Of a stretch of 64,000 bases of DNA, positions 22,607 through 34,025 are shown in pieces. Origin of the DNA: Schistocerca nitens (Eukaryota > Arthropoda > Insecta > Orthoptera > Acrididae). The translations under genes and the position numbers were made by a program. The notes below the pieces were generated by a model. That model had not been told where the DNA came from. It saw only the letters and a program-made list of their open reading frames with translations, and did no database searches. Position 1 is the first letter of the stretch; each line of letters begins with the position of its first letter. The DNA is taken from the NCBI RefSeq assembly GCF_023898315.1, contig NC_064614.1, positions 375,781,348 through 375,845,347 of the forward strand. Direction: 5' to 3'.

Positions 22607-22689
22607 ACTACAGTGGCGGACGGTATAAGAAAGTCGCTGCAGTTTACTGTTGAAATTCCGAGAGCGTGACGTTCATAGAGGAGTCAAAC

Positions 22690-22926
22690 AATATATTGCT
22701 TCCTGCAACGTATTTCTCGCGTAAAGACCACGAAGATAAAATCACACAGGTAGGTGGTTACACAGAGGGAGGCTTACCTAGAATCGTTCTTCCTGCGAAC
22801 CATTCCTGACTGTCAAACGAGAGGGGGGACATGAGGGGGAGGGGGCGTGTGAGAAAGATATACGAAGAAATCTTCACCCATACACTGTAAGGTCGCTTGC
22901 GGAGTGTAGAAGTAGATGTAGATAAA
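22690..22926 (+). repeat. LINE 3'-end fragment (GATGTA-tailed family)
   Basis: It matches the 3' coding end and tail of the LINE seen at 27823-28405 and 63437-64000. Landmarks are TATTTCTCGCGTAAAGACCACGA, a degraded CACACCGTAAGGTGGCTTGCGGAGTA segment, and the tail GTAGATGTAGAT. It is 5'-truncated with no intact frame. Confidence 0.72.
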
Positions 22927-23206
22927 AGGTCACAACCGACATCCCCTCCATTCTTCGTCAGTTAGAGGTACGACGCTTTTAATATCAACAGGAGTTCAGC
23001 TCCTACTCATCCTCCAGCGAAGATACAGAAGTGGGAGAAAATAACCTGGTTTGGAAGCAGACTGTTTCTTTTTGTCGAGGGATGCATGAGAGTAACCATT
23101 CATGAAATTTTTTTTATCTGCAGCATGCTTTTCAAATGGGCTAAAGTTTGAATTAGTTACTTTCTCAATCAGCACTATAATGTTCTTGTCCACGGAAGGG
23201 TGACTA

Positions 23207-23394
23207 TGGCTCTGAGCACTATGGGACTCAACTGCTGAGGTCATTAGTCCCCTAGAACTTAGAACTAGTTAAACCTAACTAACCTAAGGACATCACAAAC
23301 ATCCATGCCCGAGGCAGGATTCGAACCTGCGACCGTAGCGGTCTTGCGGTTCCAGACTGCAGCGCCTTTAACCGCACGGCCACTTCGGCCGGCT
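23207..23394 (-). repeat. tRNA-derived SINE (type 1), complete
   Basis: It has the same structure as the copy at 8532-8727. The perfect duplication GGGTGACTA flanks it at 23198-23206 and 23395-23403. Confidence 0.93.
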
Positions 23395-23470
23395 GGGTGA
23401 CTATTGAAGCAATAGTTTGAAGAAAATTTCGTTGACTGGCTTGCTCAAAGTAGGGGCTCGATTCCATAGG

Positions 23471-23526
23471 AATATCTTCCACATTAACTACAAAGTTGAA
23501 TATCTTCCATATTAACTATAAAGTTA
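23471..23526 (+). repeat. Two-copy 28-base tandem repeat
   Basis: Units at 23471-23498 and 23499-23526 share AATATCTTCCACATTAAC, with three differences between the copies. Confidence 0.85.
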
Positions 23527-24597
23527 AACTGACAGGAACAAAAAGAAGGATCCATGTTATTACATACAAAATTGGACTCATTGGAAAGAGTGTCAGGATA
23601 CTTGTGACCACGAAAGCATCTAAAATAAACCTAGTTCCCCTGTTCCGGAATGCTAGAATTGGAAATCGTTTCCTATATATTCACGAAAGGACATTACTGT
23701 ATCTTCTCTCACCCTACTACTGATATGGCTTCAAAGAGCTGAGAGACAGATGAGTTTTAAAACGTCTGTGGTGCGCAGGAGGGGAAGTACGGAAGCAATC
23801 AAATAAAAAGGTACTTTAGTGACTGTCTGCCTGACGGTTGCGTACAGTTTGACGATGGAGCCTCGAGACGTAGCAAATGCCTACAAATGTGTTCAGCCTA
23901 ATGTTTTGCAGTTCTTCCACTGTCAGTCTTACGCTTAGGGTTTCAGTATTGGGACGTGATGCTACAATAGCCAGTATTCGCGGGGTAGTGCAGTAATGAC
24001 CACATTCATGTATTATTCGTGGAGTTTACTTACACGTGTGATCGAGACAAGTGGGTGGTTTGTGATCCACTTCATATAATCCTCGCCGACGTCGACGAGT
24101 GAGTATTGAAAAGAGCCGGCCCTAATTCCACACGCTGCCTGTAAATAATTATTCTGCTTAATTAACAGCACAATCAATTACTTCACGCGCGGACCGTCGG
24201 TATTTAATGGACAGCTCGAATATTCAATAACAATGTTACCCTTTTATGTGGGGATGCCAGCAACGAAGAAAGCACGTGCGCTTGTTTGACACGTTATTTG
24301 AGCATAATTAAGCGGCGCGTCTCGTCGTGTTAATTACGTTGGCGACACTGACGCAAAAGTAGCCATGCGGATAACACCCTGCCTGGGGGCTTCCCACTGG
24401 GAACTCCCACGCCCCTGCCACACCCCCGTGCCTCGTGTCAGCTGCTGTACACACGCAATCAATCAGAGTAGCCCTCCGCTGCCTTCACGGGTCAGTGGAG
24501 CGTTTAGCGCCGTGCGAGTTCCCAGTCCTGTTTTCCTCGCCTTAGCGTCTAAGGACGAGTAATAAGTGCTCTTGCCTCCAGTGTCGAATACGCTGAG
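23527..24597. other. Apparently single-copy stretch with a TAAT-rich block
   Basis: No TE signature is seen. Between about 24140 and 24340 several TAATTA/TTAATTA/CAATTA-type sites are packed together (AAATAATTATTC, CTTAATTAACAG, CATAATTAAGC, GTTAATTACG). CpG-containing words such as CGCGCGGACCG lie between them. Such clusters are common in homeodomain-bound enhancers. This is inference only. Confidence 0.25.
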
Positions 24598-24773
24598 AAG
24601 AGCTTCTGTGAAGTTTGGAAGTTAGGAGACGAAGTACTGGCAGAATTGAAGCTGCGAGTACGGGTGTTCAGTCGTGCTTGGGTAGCTCTGATGGTGGAGC
24701 ACTTGCAAATGCACAGGTCCCGAGTTCGAGTCTCGGTCCGCCACACAGTTTAAATCTGCCAAGAAGTTTCAGT
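24598..24773 (+). repeat. tRNA-derived SINE (type 2)
   Basis: It contains the tRNA-like core GTGCTTGGGTAGCTC (A-box) to GTTCGAGTCTCGGTCC (B-box), preceded by CTTCTGTGAAGTTTGGAAG and followed by TTTAAATCTGCCAAGAAGTTTC. The anticodon arm has decayed compared with the copies at 29626 and 50378. No clear duplication was found. Confidence 0.85.
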
Positions 24774-25047
24774 GCCTATAGAGCTGCACGTAGGTTACAG
24801 GTTTCATTGAATACTAAACTAAAGAACCCATACAACGTTCTACCAGTGGTACCACCCCTCTGCTCATAAAAATTATGCCGGAGCACGTTGTACCTGTCGG
24901 AGATTGACGTTAGGAGCAGTGCAAATAAATATGTGCACGAGTAGTATTTTTAAATCGTAAATTGCAACCGACAATTCGGTAATCGTTCTATCCTCTGTAT
25001 TTAGGTATAATCCTCGTACTTCATAATATTATGTTTACATGATAAGT

Positions 25048-25239
25048 TCAAATGGCTCTGAGCACTATGGGACTCAACTGCTGAGGTCATTAGTCCCCTA
25101 GAACTTAGAACTAGTTAAACCTAACTAACCTAAGGACATCACACACATCCATGCCCGAGGCAGGATTCGAACCTGCGACCGTAGCGGTCTCGCGGTTCCA
25201 GACTGCAGCGCCAGAACCGCGCGGCCACTTCGGCCGGCC
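25048..25239 (-). repeat. tRNA-derived SINE (type 1), complete
   Basis: A perfect 13-base duplication, TTACATGATAAGT, flanks it at 25035-25047 and 25240-25252. The body carries intact A- and B-boxes on the minus strand. Confidence 0.94.
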
Positions 25240-25638
25240 TTACATGATAAGTGCAACATGCAAAAGATAGAGCGAAAAGCCAGTAATTTCCTGTCTGCTC
25301 TCGAAGAAACTGAAGGCCACGTCCTTGTTTATTTGTACAGATAATGTAAGTGTTAACATAAGAGCTCTTTGGTCCGGAATCGTAACAACAAAATTTTCCA
25401 CACAAAAAATAATTCCTAGAATGGAGAATCACTATGTATGACTTATGCCACAATTGCAACGGATGAAAAACAGAAATTTCTCTCTGGGACATGCGGCTTA
25501 AAAATATATCAGCTTTAGCAGACTTTAATCTTTCCTATTTTCTAATAAGTGACTCTCTGCATTACAAATAACGTTAGTTGTCTTGTAGGGATCTGTGCTT
25601 GCATCTCTTTGTGGAGTCCATGCTCAGCAGTACTTTCG

Positions 25639-25640
<2 letters not shown>

Positions 25641-25701
<61 letters not shown>
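25641..25701. repeat. Compound microsatellite (CT)n(AC)n
   Basis: About 21 CT/TC units run directly into about 9 AC units. Confidence 0.95.
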
Positions 25702-27741
25702 AACTAACACAATAATTCCCCTTACTGTATTTAAGTGGGTCGGTCGTGACTTGGTATAAAATGCGCCACGCGTCTAGTAATTACGAAATTCCGTATGCTG
25801 CAAGGTACTTTAATGTCAAGTAGGAACGTGCACATTCTGTTCCGACTATTCACGTTGTCCCAGATTTCCTGTTGCCGTGATTTACCTATTCCGTTGTACT
25901 CTTTTGCTCCTATTATTACCCTCCACTCTTTCTATTTATCCTCTGCCGGGTGAATTTATAAATTTACTCCGCATCTGCATGGAAGCCTTTTTATGGAATA
26001 TTTACCCACAGAAACGGTCTACTTTTCATTCTGAAAAGTCATTTTCACGTTTTTCATTGTCCTTTTTTTGAAAATTCAGTTCCAGTTCGGTGCCACTATA
26101 TTCAGATGTACCTTTTGTGATTATTTTGTGATTACACACTTTATTGGGCGTGAGCATTTATTAAGCACAACCAATAATGAAGATCTCATTGGCGGTCTTA
26201 ATAACTCCTGAATAATAGAACTGTAAATAAAATTGAACCCCGTCCTTTACCATATAGTGTGAAGAATCGACAGTTTACTTTCCATATTGGCCAAGGCACA
26301 CTTGGACTACAGTTGGGATACTGTAGCGAGCTGTGGTCATTACACCGGTCTTAAGAGCCTTGATGTCAGCTATCGAAACCACAAACACTATTTCGCCCTC
26401 AAGTAGCCCTTACCATGCTTAGAGGGTCACGATATTTCTTGGGTGTCGAATTTAGATCCTCCTTTTGACATTTAGAGGAGCTGTCCTATAGCTGTAGAGA
26501 TGAATCGTCAATAATCTACGTTACAAATATTACCTCAAATATGCAAACATGTATTAGTTTTGGCATAAAAGTGGTCACACTTTATACAGGATCATAACCG
26601 GACGAAGTTAAGAAGTAAGTCACAACAATAACTGAAGGCTTTAATGCTGATAATGCTGATTTCATGATCGAGAATTGGATGCTGGCACATGAATTTATTT
26701 CAAAAGTTGATGTTCCTTTAGTTATGGCAGATTCCGAACAAATTTTTATCCCAGGAAATAACGTCATGTTTACTTTCTTTATAACAGTCGCTGTGATATA
26801 CTGGAAATTTCTTGTACGGTTTGCGTACTGTCATGAGTTGCACAGAAAACTGTGCACACAGTAAAGAGGCTTCTAATAAGATTAATGAGGATCTGCAGAA
26901 CTCCAATGTCGATTATTTCACTTCACGTACCCCAGTAAGTGTAGCTATGCACCACCAGAAAAAAGTCGATCTCATGATCAACCTCTCGATCATGTTCAGT
27001 CTGCAAGAGCCAGTGGCAATAATGCGGTTTAGTAAGTATCTAAATTGCTCACTCCATGCACTACTGTTATTTTGCAGTTAGTGCAGAGATCTGTGAGAAG
27101 ATGCTGCTGAGATAATAGGGTCAAGTGCTAAGTGGTGCAACGATTTGCTTCCGAGGTCATTCCTAAGTCGTATCGATCAGTTCTCGGCTACAACCTATAC
27201 ACCAACGGCCACACTATCCAATGGGCCGGAGTGTATGTACCGTCCGTGAAGCAACTTGTACGTGGGAGTCTAGCTCCTGAGCAACTACCTTGCTAAATCT
27301 GAAATGCCTGAAATTGTACGAGGACCATTTCGTATGAAATATCAAAGAAAGGCATCTGAAGAAAAAAATCGTTTGTAATACAACAACTCGTGAAACTTGT
27401 TCACCTGCACGGAGTAAAACGAGCAGATTATGCTGGTGGGCTTGTGGGTAGACCATTCGCTAAAAGCCATTGCCTCACGCAAGCCGGCAATTTGAGAAGT
27501 CGCAGACGCCCGTGTAGCGTGTCGTGTGCAAGTAACCACGCGCTAGGCCGTAACGTATGCTGCTGTAGCGGCGGACGAGCCTGCGTTACCGCACTCTATG
27601 ATACGTGGACCTCTTCAGAAAAGTCGTTTCGCCAGGGAACTTGTATTGGCGAGTTTGTGTTTCGCGTGTTTTCCAAGGACACCCACATACCTTTACGAAG
27701 AATCTCATGGTAATGTGTTTCGAACAACATCAACGTCGAAG
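25702..27741. other. Unassigned sequence
   Basis: No TE or gene motif is recognised. A 64-codon frame at 25877-26071 opens with a hydrophobic stretch, but nothing else supports a gene. Confidence 0.35.
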
Positions 27742-27822
27742 TACACTGAAGCGCCATAGAAACTGGTATAGGAGTGCGTACTCAAATACAGAGATATATA
27801 AACAGGCAGAAACGACCTGCGG

Positions 27823-28405
27823 AGAATCGACGTTTGGTGCAGGCTCTGGCAGTTGGTCCTGAACGTAAATAAATGTAACATATTGTGCATACAGAGAATC
27901 AGAAATGCACTACTATACAGCTACCCTATTGATGACAAACAGTTGGAGACAGGGTCTGCCGTAAAATATCTAGGCGTAACTATCCAGAACGACCTTAAGT
28001 GGAGTGACTATATAAAACAGATGATGGGAAAAGCTGACACCAGACTCATATTACTCGGAATTGGCTCGTATGGCACTTGTTCGCCCGATTCTTTAGTATT
28101 GTTCATTTATCTCGGATACCTATGAGGCAGGACTGATAGAGAAGATCCAACGAAGAGCAGCGCGTTCCGTCACGGGATCGTTAAGCTGGCAAAAGGGCGT
28201 TACGGAGATGCTAAAACATCTTGCGTATCGACAATGAGGAGAAAATTCGATAAATTAGAACCAATGCAGAGGCTTACCAACACTCATTCTTCCCCCGCAC
28301 TATCCGCGAGAGGAACCGGGTTGGAGGGATCAGATAGTGGTACCGAAAGTACTCTCCACCACACACCATTAGTTGGCTTGCTCAGAGTATGATGTAGATG
28401 TAGAA
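27823..28405 (+). pseudogene. 5'-truncated Jockey/CR1-like LINE fragment inside the Tc1-like element
   Basis: The plus strand encodes VKYLGVTIQNDLKWSDYIKQ (an RT thumb-region motif), then an internally deleted stretch, then IEKIQRRAARSVTG, and a tail ending GTAGATGTAGAA. The copy at 63437-64000 retains the C-terminal segment intact. Flanks AAACGACCTGCGG before and ATACGACGCTGCGG after look like a mutated target duplication of about 14 bases. Confidence 0.75.
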
Positions 28406-28476
28406 TACGACGCTGCGGTCTGGCGCAGTTGTTAGATCGGTTACAGCTGCTGCAATGGCAAGTTAGCAAGATTTAA

Positions 28477-28673
28477 AATGCTTCAAATGGCTCTAAGCAC
28501 TATGGGACTTAACATCTGAGGTCATCAGTCCCCTAGACTTAGAACTACTTAAACATAACTAACCTAAGGACATCACACACACCCATGCGCCAGGCAGGAT
28601 TCGAACCTGCGACCGTAGCAGCAGCGCGGTTCCGGACTGAAGTGCTTAGAACTGCTCGGTCACAGCGGCCGGC
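28477..28673 (-). repeat. tRNA-derived SINE (type 1), complete
   Basis: A perfect 12-base duplication, AGCAAGATTTAA, lies at 28465-28476 and 28674-28685. It interrupts the first codons of the Tc1-like transposase relic. Confidence 0.93.
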
Positions 28674-29429
28674 AGCAAGATTTAAGTAAGTTTGGAAGTG
28701 GCGTTACAGTCGGCTTACGAGCGATAGGACACAGCATGTCCGAGGTAGCGATGAAGTGGGTATTTTCCCGTACGACCATTTCACAAGTGTATCGTGAATA
28801 TCAGGAACCCGGTAAAACATCATATCTCCGACATCGCTGTGGCCGGAGAAAATCCTGGAAGAACGGGACCAACGACGACTGAAGAGAAACGTTCAACGTG
28901 ACAAAAGTGTAAACCTACCGCAAATTGCTGCAGATTTCAGTGCTGGGCCATCAATTAGTGGCAGTGCGCGAACCATTGAACGAAAAATCATGCATATGGG
29001 CTTTCGGTGCCGAAGCCGAAGATTAGTACCGTACTTCCTTTCATCTGTTGTGTTTCTTTGTACCCTGGAACTCTGATCTCTGGGCTACTTTTACCTTCTC
29101 CACTCTGTATAAGATCTATCCATATTTGTAGCTCCACAATAAGCTCCAAAATGCGGCCCATTTGCTTTTTGAATGTGCTTCTGCTCTCCATACACACAGT
29201 ACACAGTCGTTTCGCAGTTTGTTTATACATGCTAGCCGCTTGGAAGCGCTGCAGTAGCGAAGTTGCAAAACAACACTTGAAGTTTAGTGACTCATTGTCT
29301 TAATGCTTACTCACGGCGCACAGTTTCTCACAAGCTCTTTCTTTGTGTGCTGCATTAGAAGTGTGGTTTTAGACCACAGGTCACAAAACATGATGTGGCG
29401 CGGTACAAACTCTTCACAGAAATACCGAA

Positions 29430-30531
29430 AAGGAAATGTGTATTAACTGTCGAAATTAAAGATAGGTTTTCATTTCTGAAATTAGAACAGCAAAGCGAGA
29501 AATTATTTTGCACGCCTTACAAACGTAGTTATTCAGTCATCGATCTGGTGTGCAACACATTAATGTGAAGGAGCACAAGCTAGCTGTTTCAAGTGAAACT
29601 TCGTCACGAAGTATGATGTCTTTTGAAACTTCCTGGCAGATTAAAACTGTGTGCCGGACCGAGACTCGAACTCGGGACCTATGCCTTTCGCGTGCAAGTG
29701 CTCTACCAACTAAGCTACCCAAGCACGACTCACACCCCCTCTTCACAGTTTTACTTCTGCCGGTATCTCGTCTCCTGCCTTCCGGAGACCTTCTCCGCGT
29801 TAGAGTGAAAATCTCATTCTGGATATGATGTCTTTTGTTACAAACCGTGAGAAGAGTGTTATTATAAATGATGGAGAAAAGCGTCTTGCTACTGAGGAAG
29901 GTTTGCTAGCTTTCCATGGAATGAAATATAGCCATTCCTTCAGGTCAATAGGCTGCACCGCTGTGGTCAGCGAGAAGAAACATACCTGCGCTAGAACAAA
30001 GTGTGGACCTATAATAGTAAATGTGTTGGCTCCATACGCATTGCATCAAATTTGTGAAGAGCTGAAAGTTGCCATTTCAGTTATGTTGGCACACGAGGAA
30101 ATGAATCATGTCAAAAACGTATATGAGATGGAAAATCATGAATAAGGTCTGTTAGGTGCATTGGTGAAGAATGGACTGTCTTTTTAACTTAATTGCATCT
30201 CAGATAACCGCTGCAAAAATTTGCAGCTCATAACTGCTTTTTGTGCTAGCTCTACCTGGCACTAATGCTGCTGCAGAACGAGTGTTCTCTATCACAAATG
30301 AATTATGGACTAATGAAAAGAATGGGTTTAGCGGGGAAGCTGTTGAGGCACGAATTAGATCTAAGTCTCATTTTCAGGTTACTTCACGTGTTGATTTTTA
30401 TAAAAATTATGTTTGAAAATATCGGACCCCTGAATGACACTCTTTTGCAAAATTTAAACTGTACAAAATTGATTTTTCCGAAACTAACCACGGAGAAACT
30501 TCCATGCCAAATGGGAGTGCGAAGTAAATAG
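29430..30531 (+). pseudogene. Internally deleted hAT transposase with BED-type finger
   Basis: Near 29430-29530 one frame reads a BED-like zinc finger start (SEKLFCTPYKRSY). A shift follows, then INVKEHKLAVSSETSSRSM, completing the finger's His part. SINE 29626-29823 interrupts here. From 29825 the frame MMSFVTNREKS...HSFRS...KCGPIIVNVLAPYA continues the N-terminal half and stops at 30143-30145. From about 30255, ALPGTNAAAERVFSITNELW is the hAT C-terminal dimerisation signature. The central catalytic RNase-H-like region is missing, so the two ends of the protein have been brought together by deletion. Confidence 0.75.
29626..29823 (-). repeat. tRNA-derived SINE (type 2), complete
   Basis: On the minus strand it carries GTGCTTGGGTAGCTTAGTTGG (A-box), an anticodon arm, and CGAGTTCGAGTCTCGG (B-box). 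The head touches AAACTTCCTGGCAG and the other end is GTGAAAATCTCATTCTGG. A perfect 14-base duplication, TATGATGTCTTTTG, lies at 29612-29625 and 29824-29837. Confidence 0.94.
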
Positions 30532-30539
30532 CCTTTGCA

Positions 30540-31173
30540 AGTAATAATCAATGTCTACCCTATATAAAGACCTGGTTGTATTAGAGTTAAATATCTTTTT
30601 GCATGTGATAACAATAAAGCAATAAAATATTGATTCATTAGTAATATAATGTATTTTGCTTTTTTATTGTGGGTTTTAACAAAATAGCACAACGACCTAT
30701 ATAGTGCCAGCACAAACAAAGTATTTTAACAAAAATCTGCGATGTAGGAATAGTGTTAACGCAAGTCTGCACAAAATGTTGGCACATCTCAACTTGTAAT
30801 TTGTGTCCCATATTTTGATTTTAGAAATGTGATCCATAAATAATTTACCTTCAAACGAAAAATATTCCCTGGCCACAGTTGCTGAACCGTGAAGGACAAC
30901 TTCATTTATTCACTTCGTTAAGTAAGACATATCTGCCAACTATACCAGAAAACATCAGTTTATGGAAATGTGATTTATGCAGCCAAATGTCGTGGACAGA
31001 TTACGAAAATACTGACTATTGCCATGGTATTGTTTAAGCCTTGAAAGATGTGTGTGTATACATTGCATTATCAATTGAGTAAACATTTTGTAATAGAAAT
31101 AGTGATTAGGTAAATATATTATCAAGATGGGCCACTTTCTACAGGATATCACTTTCTGAAAAAAAATCAACAG
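30540..31173. other. Unassigned AT-rich sequence
   Basis: No motif is recognised. It may include the 3' end of the hAT element, whose terminal inverted repeats I could not identify. Confidence 0.35.
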
Positions 31174-31184
31174 TGAAATAGGTC

Positions 31185-31348
31185 CTGGCGCTGCAGTCCG
31201 GAACCGCGGGACTGCTACGGTCGCAGGTTCGAATCCCGCCTCGGGCATGGGTGTGTGTGATGTCCTTAGGTTAGTTAGGTTTAAGTAGTTCTAAGTTCTA
31301 GGGGACTTATGACCTAAGATGTTGAGTCCCATAGTGCTCAGAGCCATT
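31185..31348 (+). repeat. tRNA-derived SINE (type 1), 5'-truncated
   Basis: It begins within the tRNA head at CTGGCGCTGCAGTCCGG, keeps the B-box GGTTCGAATCC, and ends at GAGCCATT. The perfect duplication TGAAATAGGTC lies at 31174-31184 and 31349-31359. Confidence 0.93.
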
Positions 31349-31359
31349 TGAAATAGGTC

Positions 31360-33344
31360 AGTAGTTAATGGTATCATAACATGAATAAAATACTGAATTT
31401 TATTGTTATTTCTTGATAATCTTGAGACATACAAATAGAAAATTGTACTGAAAATTGTACTGAAAATAGTATTCTTTAGCTCACTGAAATATAAATAGAA
31501 AATCGTATTCCTTAGTTCTCTGAAATTACTTATATATTAAACATGCATACTGAATTTGAAAATCATATCCTGCTACTTACAAGACTGAATCGATGGCTCC
31601 TGACTTTCGGCCTCAACACATACCCCTTCGTGGTCCATAAAAACTCCTAGAAAAGCAAATAATTCGTCTCAGACAACTGAATGTAACGATAAATAAACGG
31701 CTATACATTCCCCAGCCCTCATCATTAGAATCACAATACATTACGCGAAAAAGAATATTTTCTCTAATGCTACCAAATAAATAAATAAGTGCACTTAAAG
31801 TCTTGCTGCGCCGACTGTGTTGTTGCTGGAGGCCGTTCCTGCAGTAGTCTCTCAGCACCCAGCGGACGATCAAGATCGTCAGCATTTCGGGGATGAAGGC
31901 TGCAACGAAAAGAAACAAAAAGAAGGTCTGTAATACCCGTTACAGAATAAAAATTCGTCACACACTAAAACTGCAGCAGCAAACCGTTCAAAGCTTGATA
32001 GTACAGAGGAGCGCCTCTTCCGCCTTCGGCCTTAACGATTGCTGCTACTTCAGTAAACCATTCAAAGTTCGGTAGTACAGAGGAACGCCTAAGCCACCTA
32101 CGGCCTAAACATTTGCCGAGGGAGGGTACTAAAGTTACAGAACAAGCAGGAACATTGTATGAATAGAAAAAAAATAATTAACTTAGTTGGAGCAGTGTCT
32201 GGCCGAGAGCGTTTAGCACTGCTGCTATCATCTACTGACGATGTTGCTTGCTTCATCGTAGCCGAAAATCGATCAGGAGCACACAAAACAGAACAGCAAC
32301 AGAGCAAACAAACGAAAGTAGTCTGAGACACACAACTGGTCGCTAGAACCGAGTGACCAGAAAGATGTCGATAGGGGAGGGGGTAGGGTTTATATGTCCC
32401 CTGTGATGTCAGATCACATGATCAAGGGTTTTTCCCACCAAGAACCCGTAGAAGGCAACATGTGAGGATAGTTGCTTTCCGTCACTCCCTAGCAGGAAAA
32501 CCATGAACTAACCAGTAGCACTGACCACAACATTTCGATGATGACACACTGCATGTAATACAGCATCATGGCATTAAGTACCGAGACGCCGTCAGTATTG
32601 GAATTTTCGCACACAGTTAAATAATGCAGAGAAATATGCTAGTTGGATCAAGTTTGGTGGAGACATCGGGTATCACAGACTTCGACAAGGGCAAGAACCA
32701 AAGTAAAACAGTACATTCGTTTTACAGTCCCTATTAGCAAGGCAATAATTGATATAAAAGTGAGATGCACCGATAGTATTCCTGAACGGAGGAAATGGCT
32801 GTGTCGATAAATTTAGGGATTCAGTTGCGTCAATAAATAGGACAGTTTGGACAGCACGACCCGTCTTCCCAAAGTCTACTTCTAACTGAACGGCACAGCC
32901 TAGCAGTGGGTTTGGAGCAATTCAGGTGGAAATTAAGGACATACACGACGTCAATTCGAAGCAAGTTGACATAGCCGAAGAACAGCTGTAGAATAGAGTC
33001 CAATCCAAAGAGGAAACGACACGGCCGCAGTACACATACAACGTTAAACAGTAAATGTAAAAGCAGCAAATAGGAAATTTAAATTATGTTAACGATCAAT
33101 CTTAATTAATTCCCAGATGAGTACAGGTATAGTTAAAAATAATGTCAGTGATTGCCATATTTACCAAATTTCCATATGAATTTCTTATTCTGGAGATACT
33201 ATATTGCTTGAATTTGTAGTTGGGAATCATATTCACTGCATGTTGAACAGAGGCCGGTCGAAGAGGGCAGAGTGAATCAGTGTCCGGCCACTTGAGGAGG
33301 GGTGGGTGGGCGAGTGTCGCAGACCTCTTCAGAAGACAGACACA
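31360..33344. other. Unassigned sequence with one tandem duplication
   Basis: No TE or gene motif is recognised apart from the two-copy repeat at 31981-32114. Confidence 0.35.
31981..32114 (+). repeat. Two-copy tandem repeat, 74-base period
   Basis: AAACCGTTCAAAGCTTGATA at 31981 and AAACCATTCAAAGTTCGGTA at 32055 start two copies sharing AGTACAGAGGA and CGCCT...CGGCCT. They differ at roughly 10-12 positions. Confidence 0.8.
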
Positions 33345-33811
33345 GCCACTACGGCAGGTGAAGAAGAAGTCATGACGAAATTATCGAGCCTGATGTGTAA
33401 GATTTATAAGACAGGTGAAATATCTTCAGACCTCCAGAAAAAAATATAATTCCGATTACAAAGACGGCAAATTCTGACCGTTAAATTCTGCCAGTTAAAT
33501 AAGTCATGTTTGGAAATTGTTGATTTCAATAATTTATCAATAATTTATAGAAGAATGGGAAGACTGGTAGAAGCAGACCTCCGGGGAGATCAGTTTGTGT
33601 TCTTCAGGAATGGAGAACATGTAAGACACTACTGTACTCTTAGCAGATAGATTAAGAACAGGCAAATCTACATTTATAGCATTTGTCTATTCAGAAAAAT
33701 CCATCGAAAATTTTGACTGGAATAAACTCTATGGACTTCTAAAGGAAGCAGGGATAAAATACACCGACAGAAAATTTATTTACAGACTACAATTAAAAAT
33801 TCGAGTGACAA
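33345..33811 (+). pseudogene. RTE-type LINE fragment, RT fingers and first palm motif
   Basis: The plus strand reads IIYRRMGRLVEADLRGDQF, then a broken segment, then FIAFVYSEKSIENFDWNKLY (the position of the first catalytic Asp, here degraded) and KYTDRKFIYRL. It parallels the element at 4107-7431 but is much more mutated. SINE 33812-34014 interrupts the 3' side. Confidence 0.72.
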
Positions 33812-34014
33812 AAAAATGGTTCAAATGGCTCTGAGCACTATGGTACTTAACTTCTGAGGTCATCAGTCCCCTAGAACTTATAACTACTTAAACCTAACTA
33901 ACCTATGGACATCACACACATCCATACCCGAGGCAGGATTCGAGCCTGCGACCGTAGCGGTCGCGCGGTTCCAAACTGTAGCGCCTAGAACCGCACGGCC
34001 ACTTCGGCCTGCTA
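33812..34014 (-). repeat. tRNA-derived SINE (type 1), complete
   Basis: A perfect 11-base duplication, TCGAGTGACAA, lies at 33801-33811 and 34015-34025. The B-box carries one change (GATTCGAGCC in plus orientation). Confidence 0.93.
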
Positions 34015-34025
34015 TCGAGTGACAA

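Larger units (their letters stand above)
27744..29025 (+). mobile_element. Tc1-like transposon, 5' half only, with LINE and SINE insertions
   Basis: The left end starts CACTGAAGCGCCATAGAAAC after a TA at 27742-27743. After removal of LINE 27823-28405 and SINE 28477-28673 the leader and transposase start become continuous. The ATG is at 28455. The helix-turn-helix region is readable (GHSMSEVAMKW, FSRTTISQVYREYQ), followed by an RHRCGRRKS linker. Stops and shifts follow, and the element ends abruptly near 29025, before any catalytic residue. Similarity to a widespread locust Tc1-like family is from memory. Confidence 0.78.

Noticed and set aside
25641-25701. Regulatory GAGA-factor-type site cluster
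   Set aside because: It is a simple (CT)n(AC)n microsatellite; no other evidence of a promoter.
25877-26071. 64-codon frame starting with a leucine-rich, signal-peptide-like stretch
   Set aside because: No mature-protein features, no splice or promoter support, and expected by chance in T-rich DNA.
29655-29730. Functional tRNA gene on the minus strand
   Set aside because: It is the core of the type 2 SINE; the acceptor stem is not paired as in a real tRNA.
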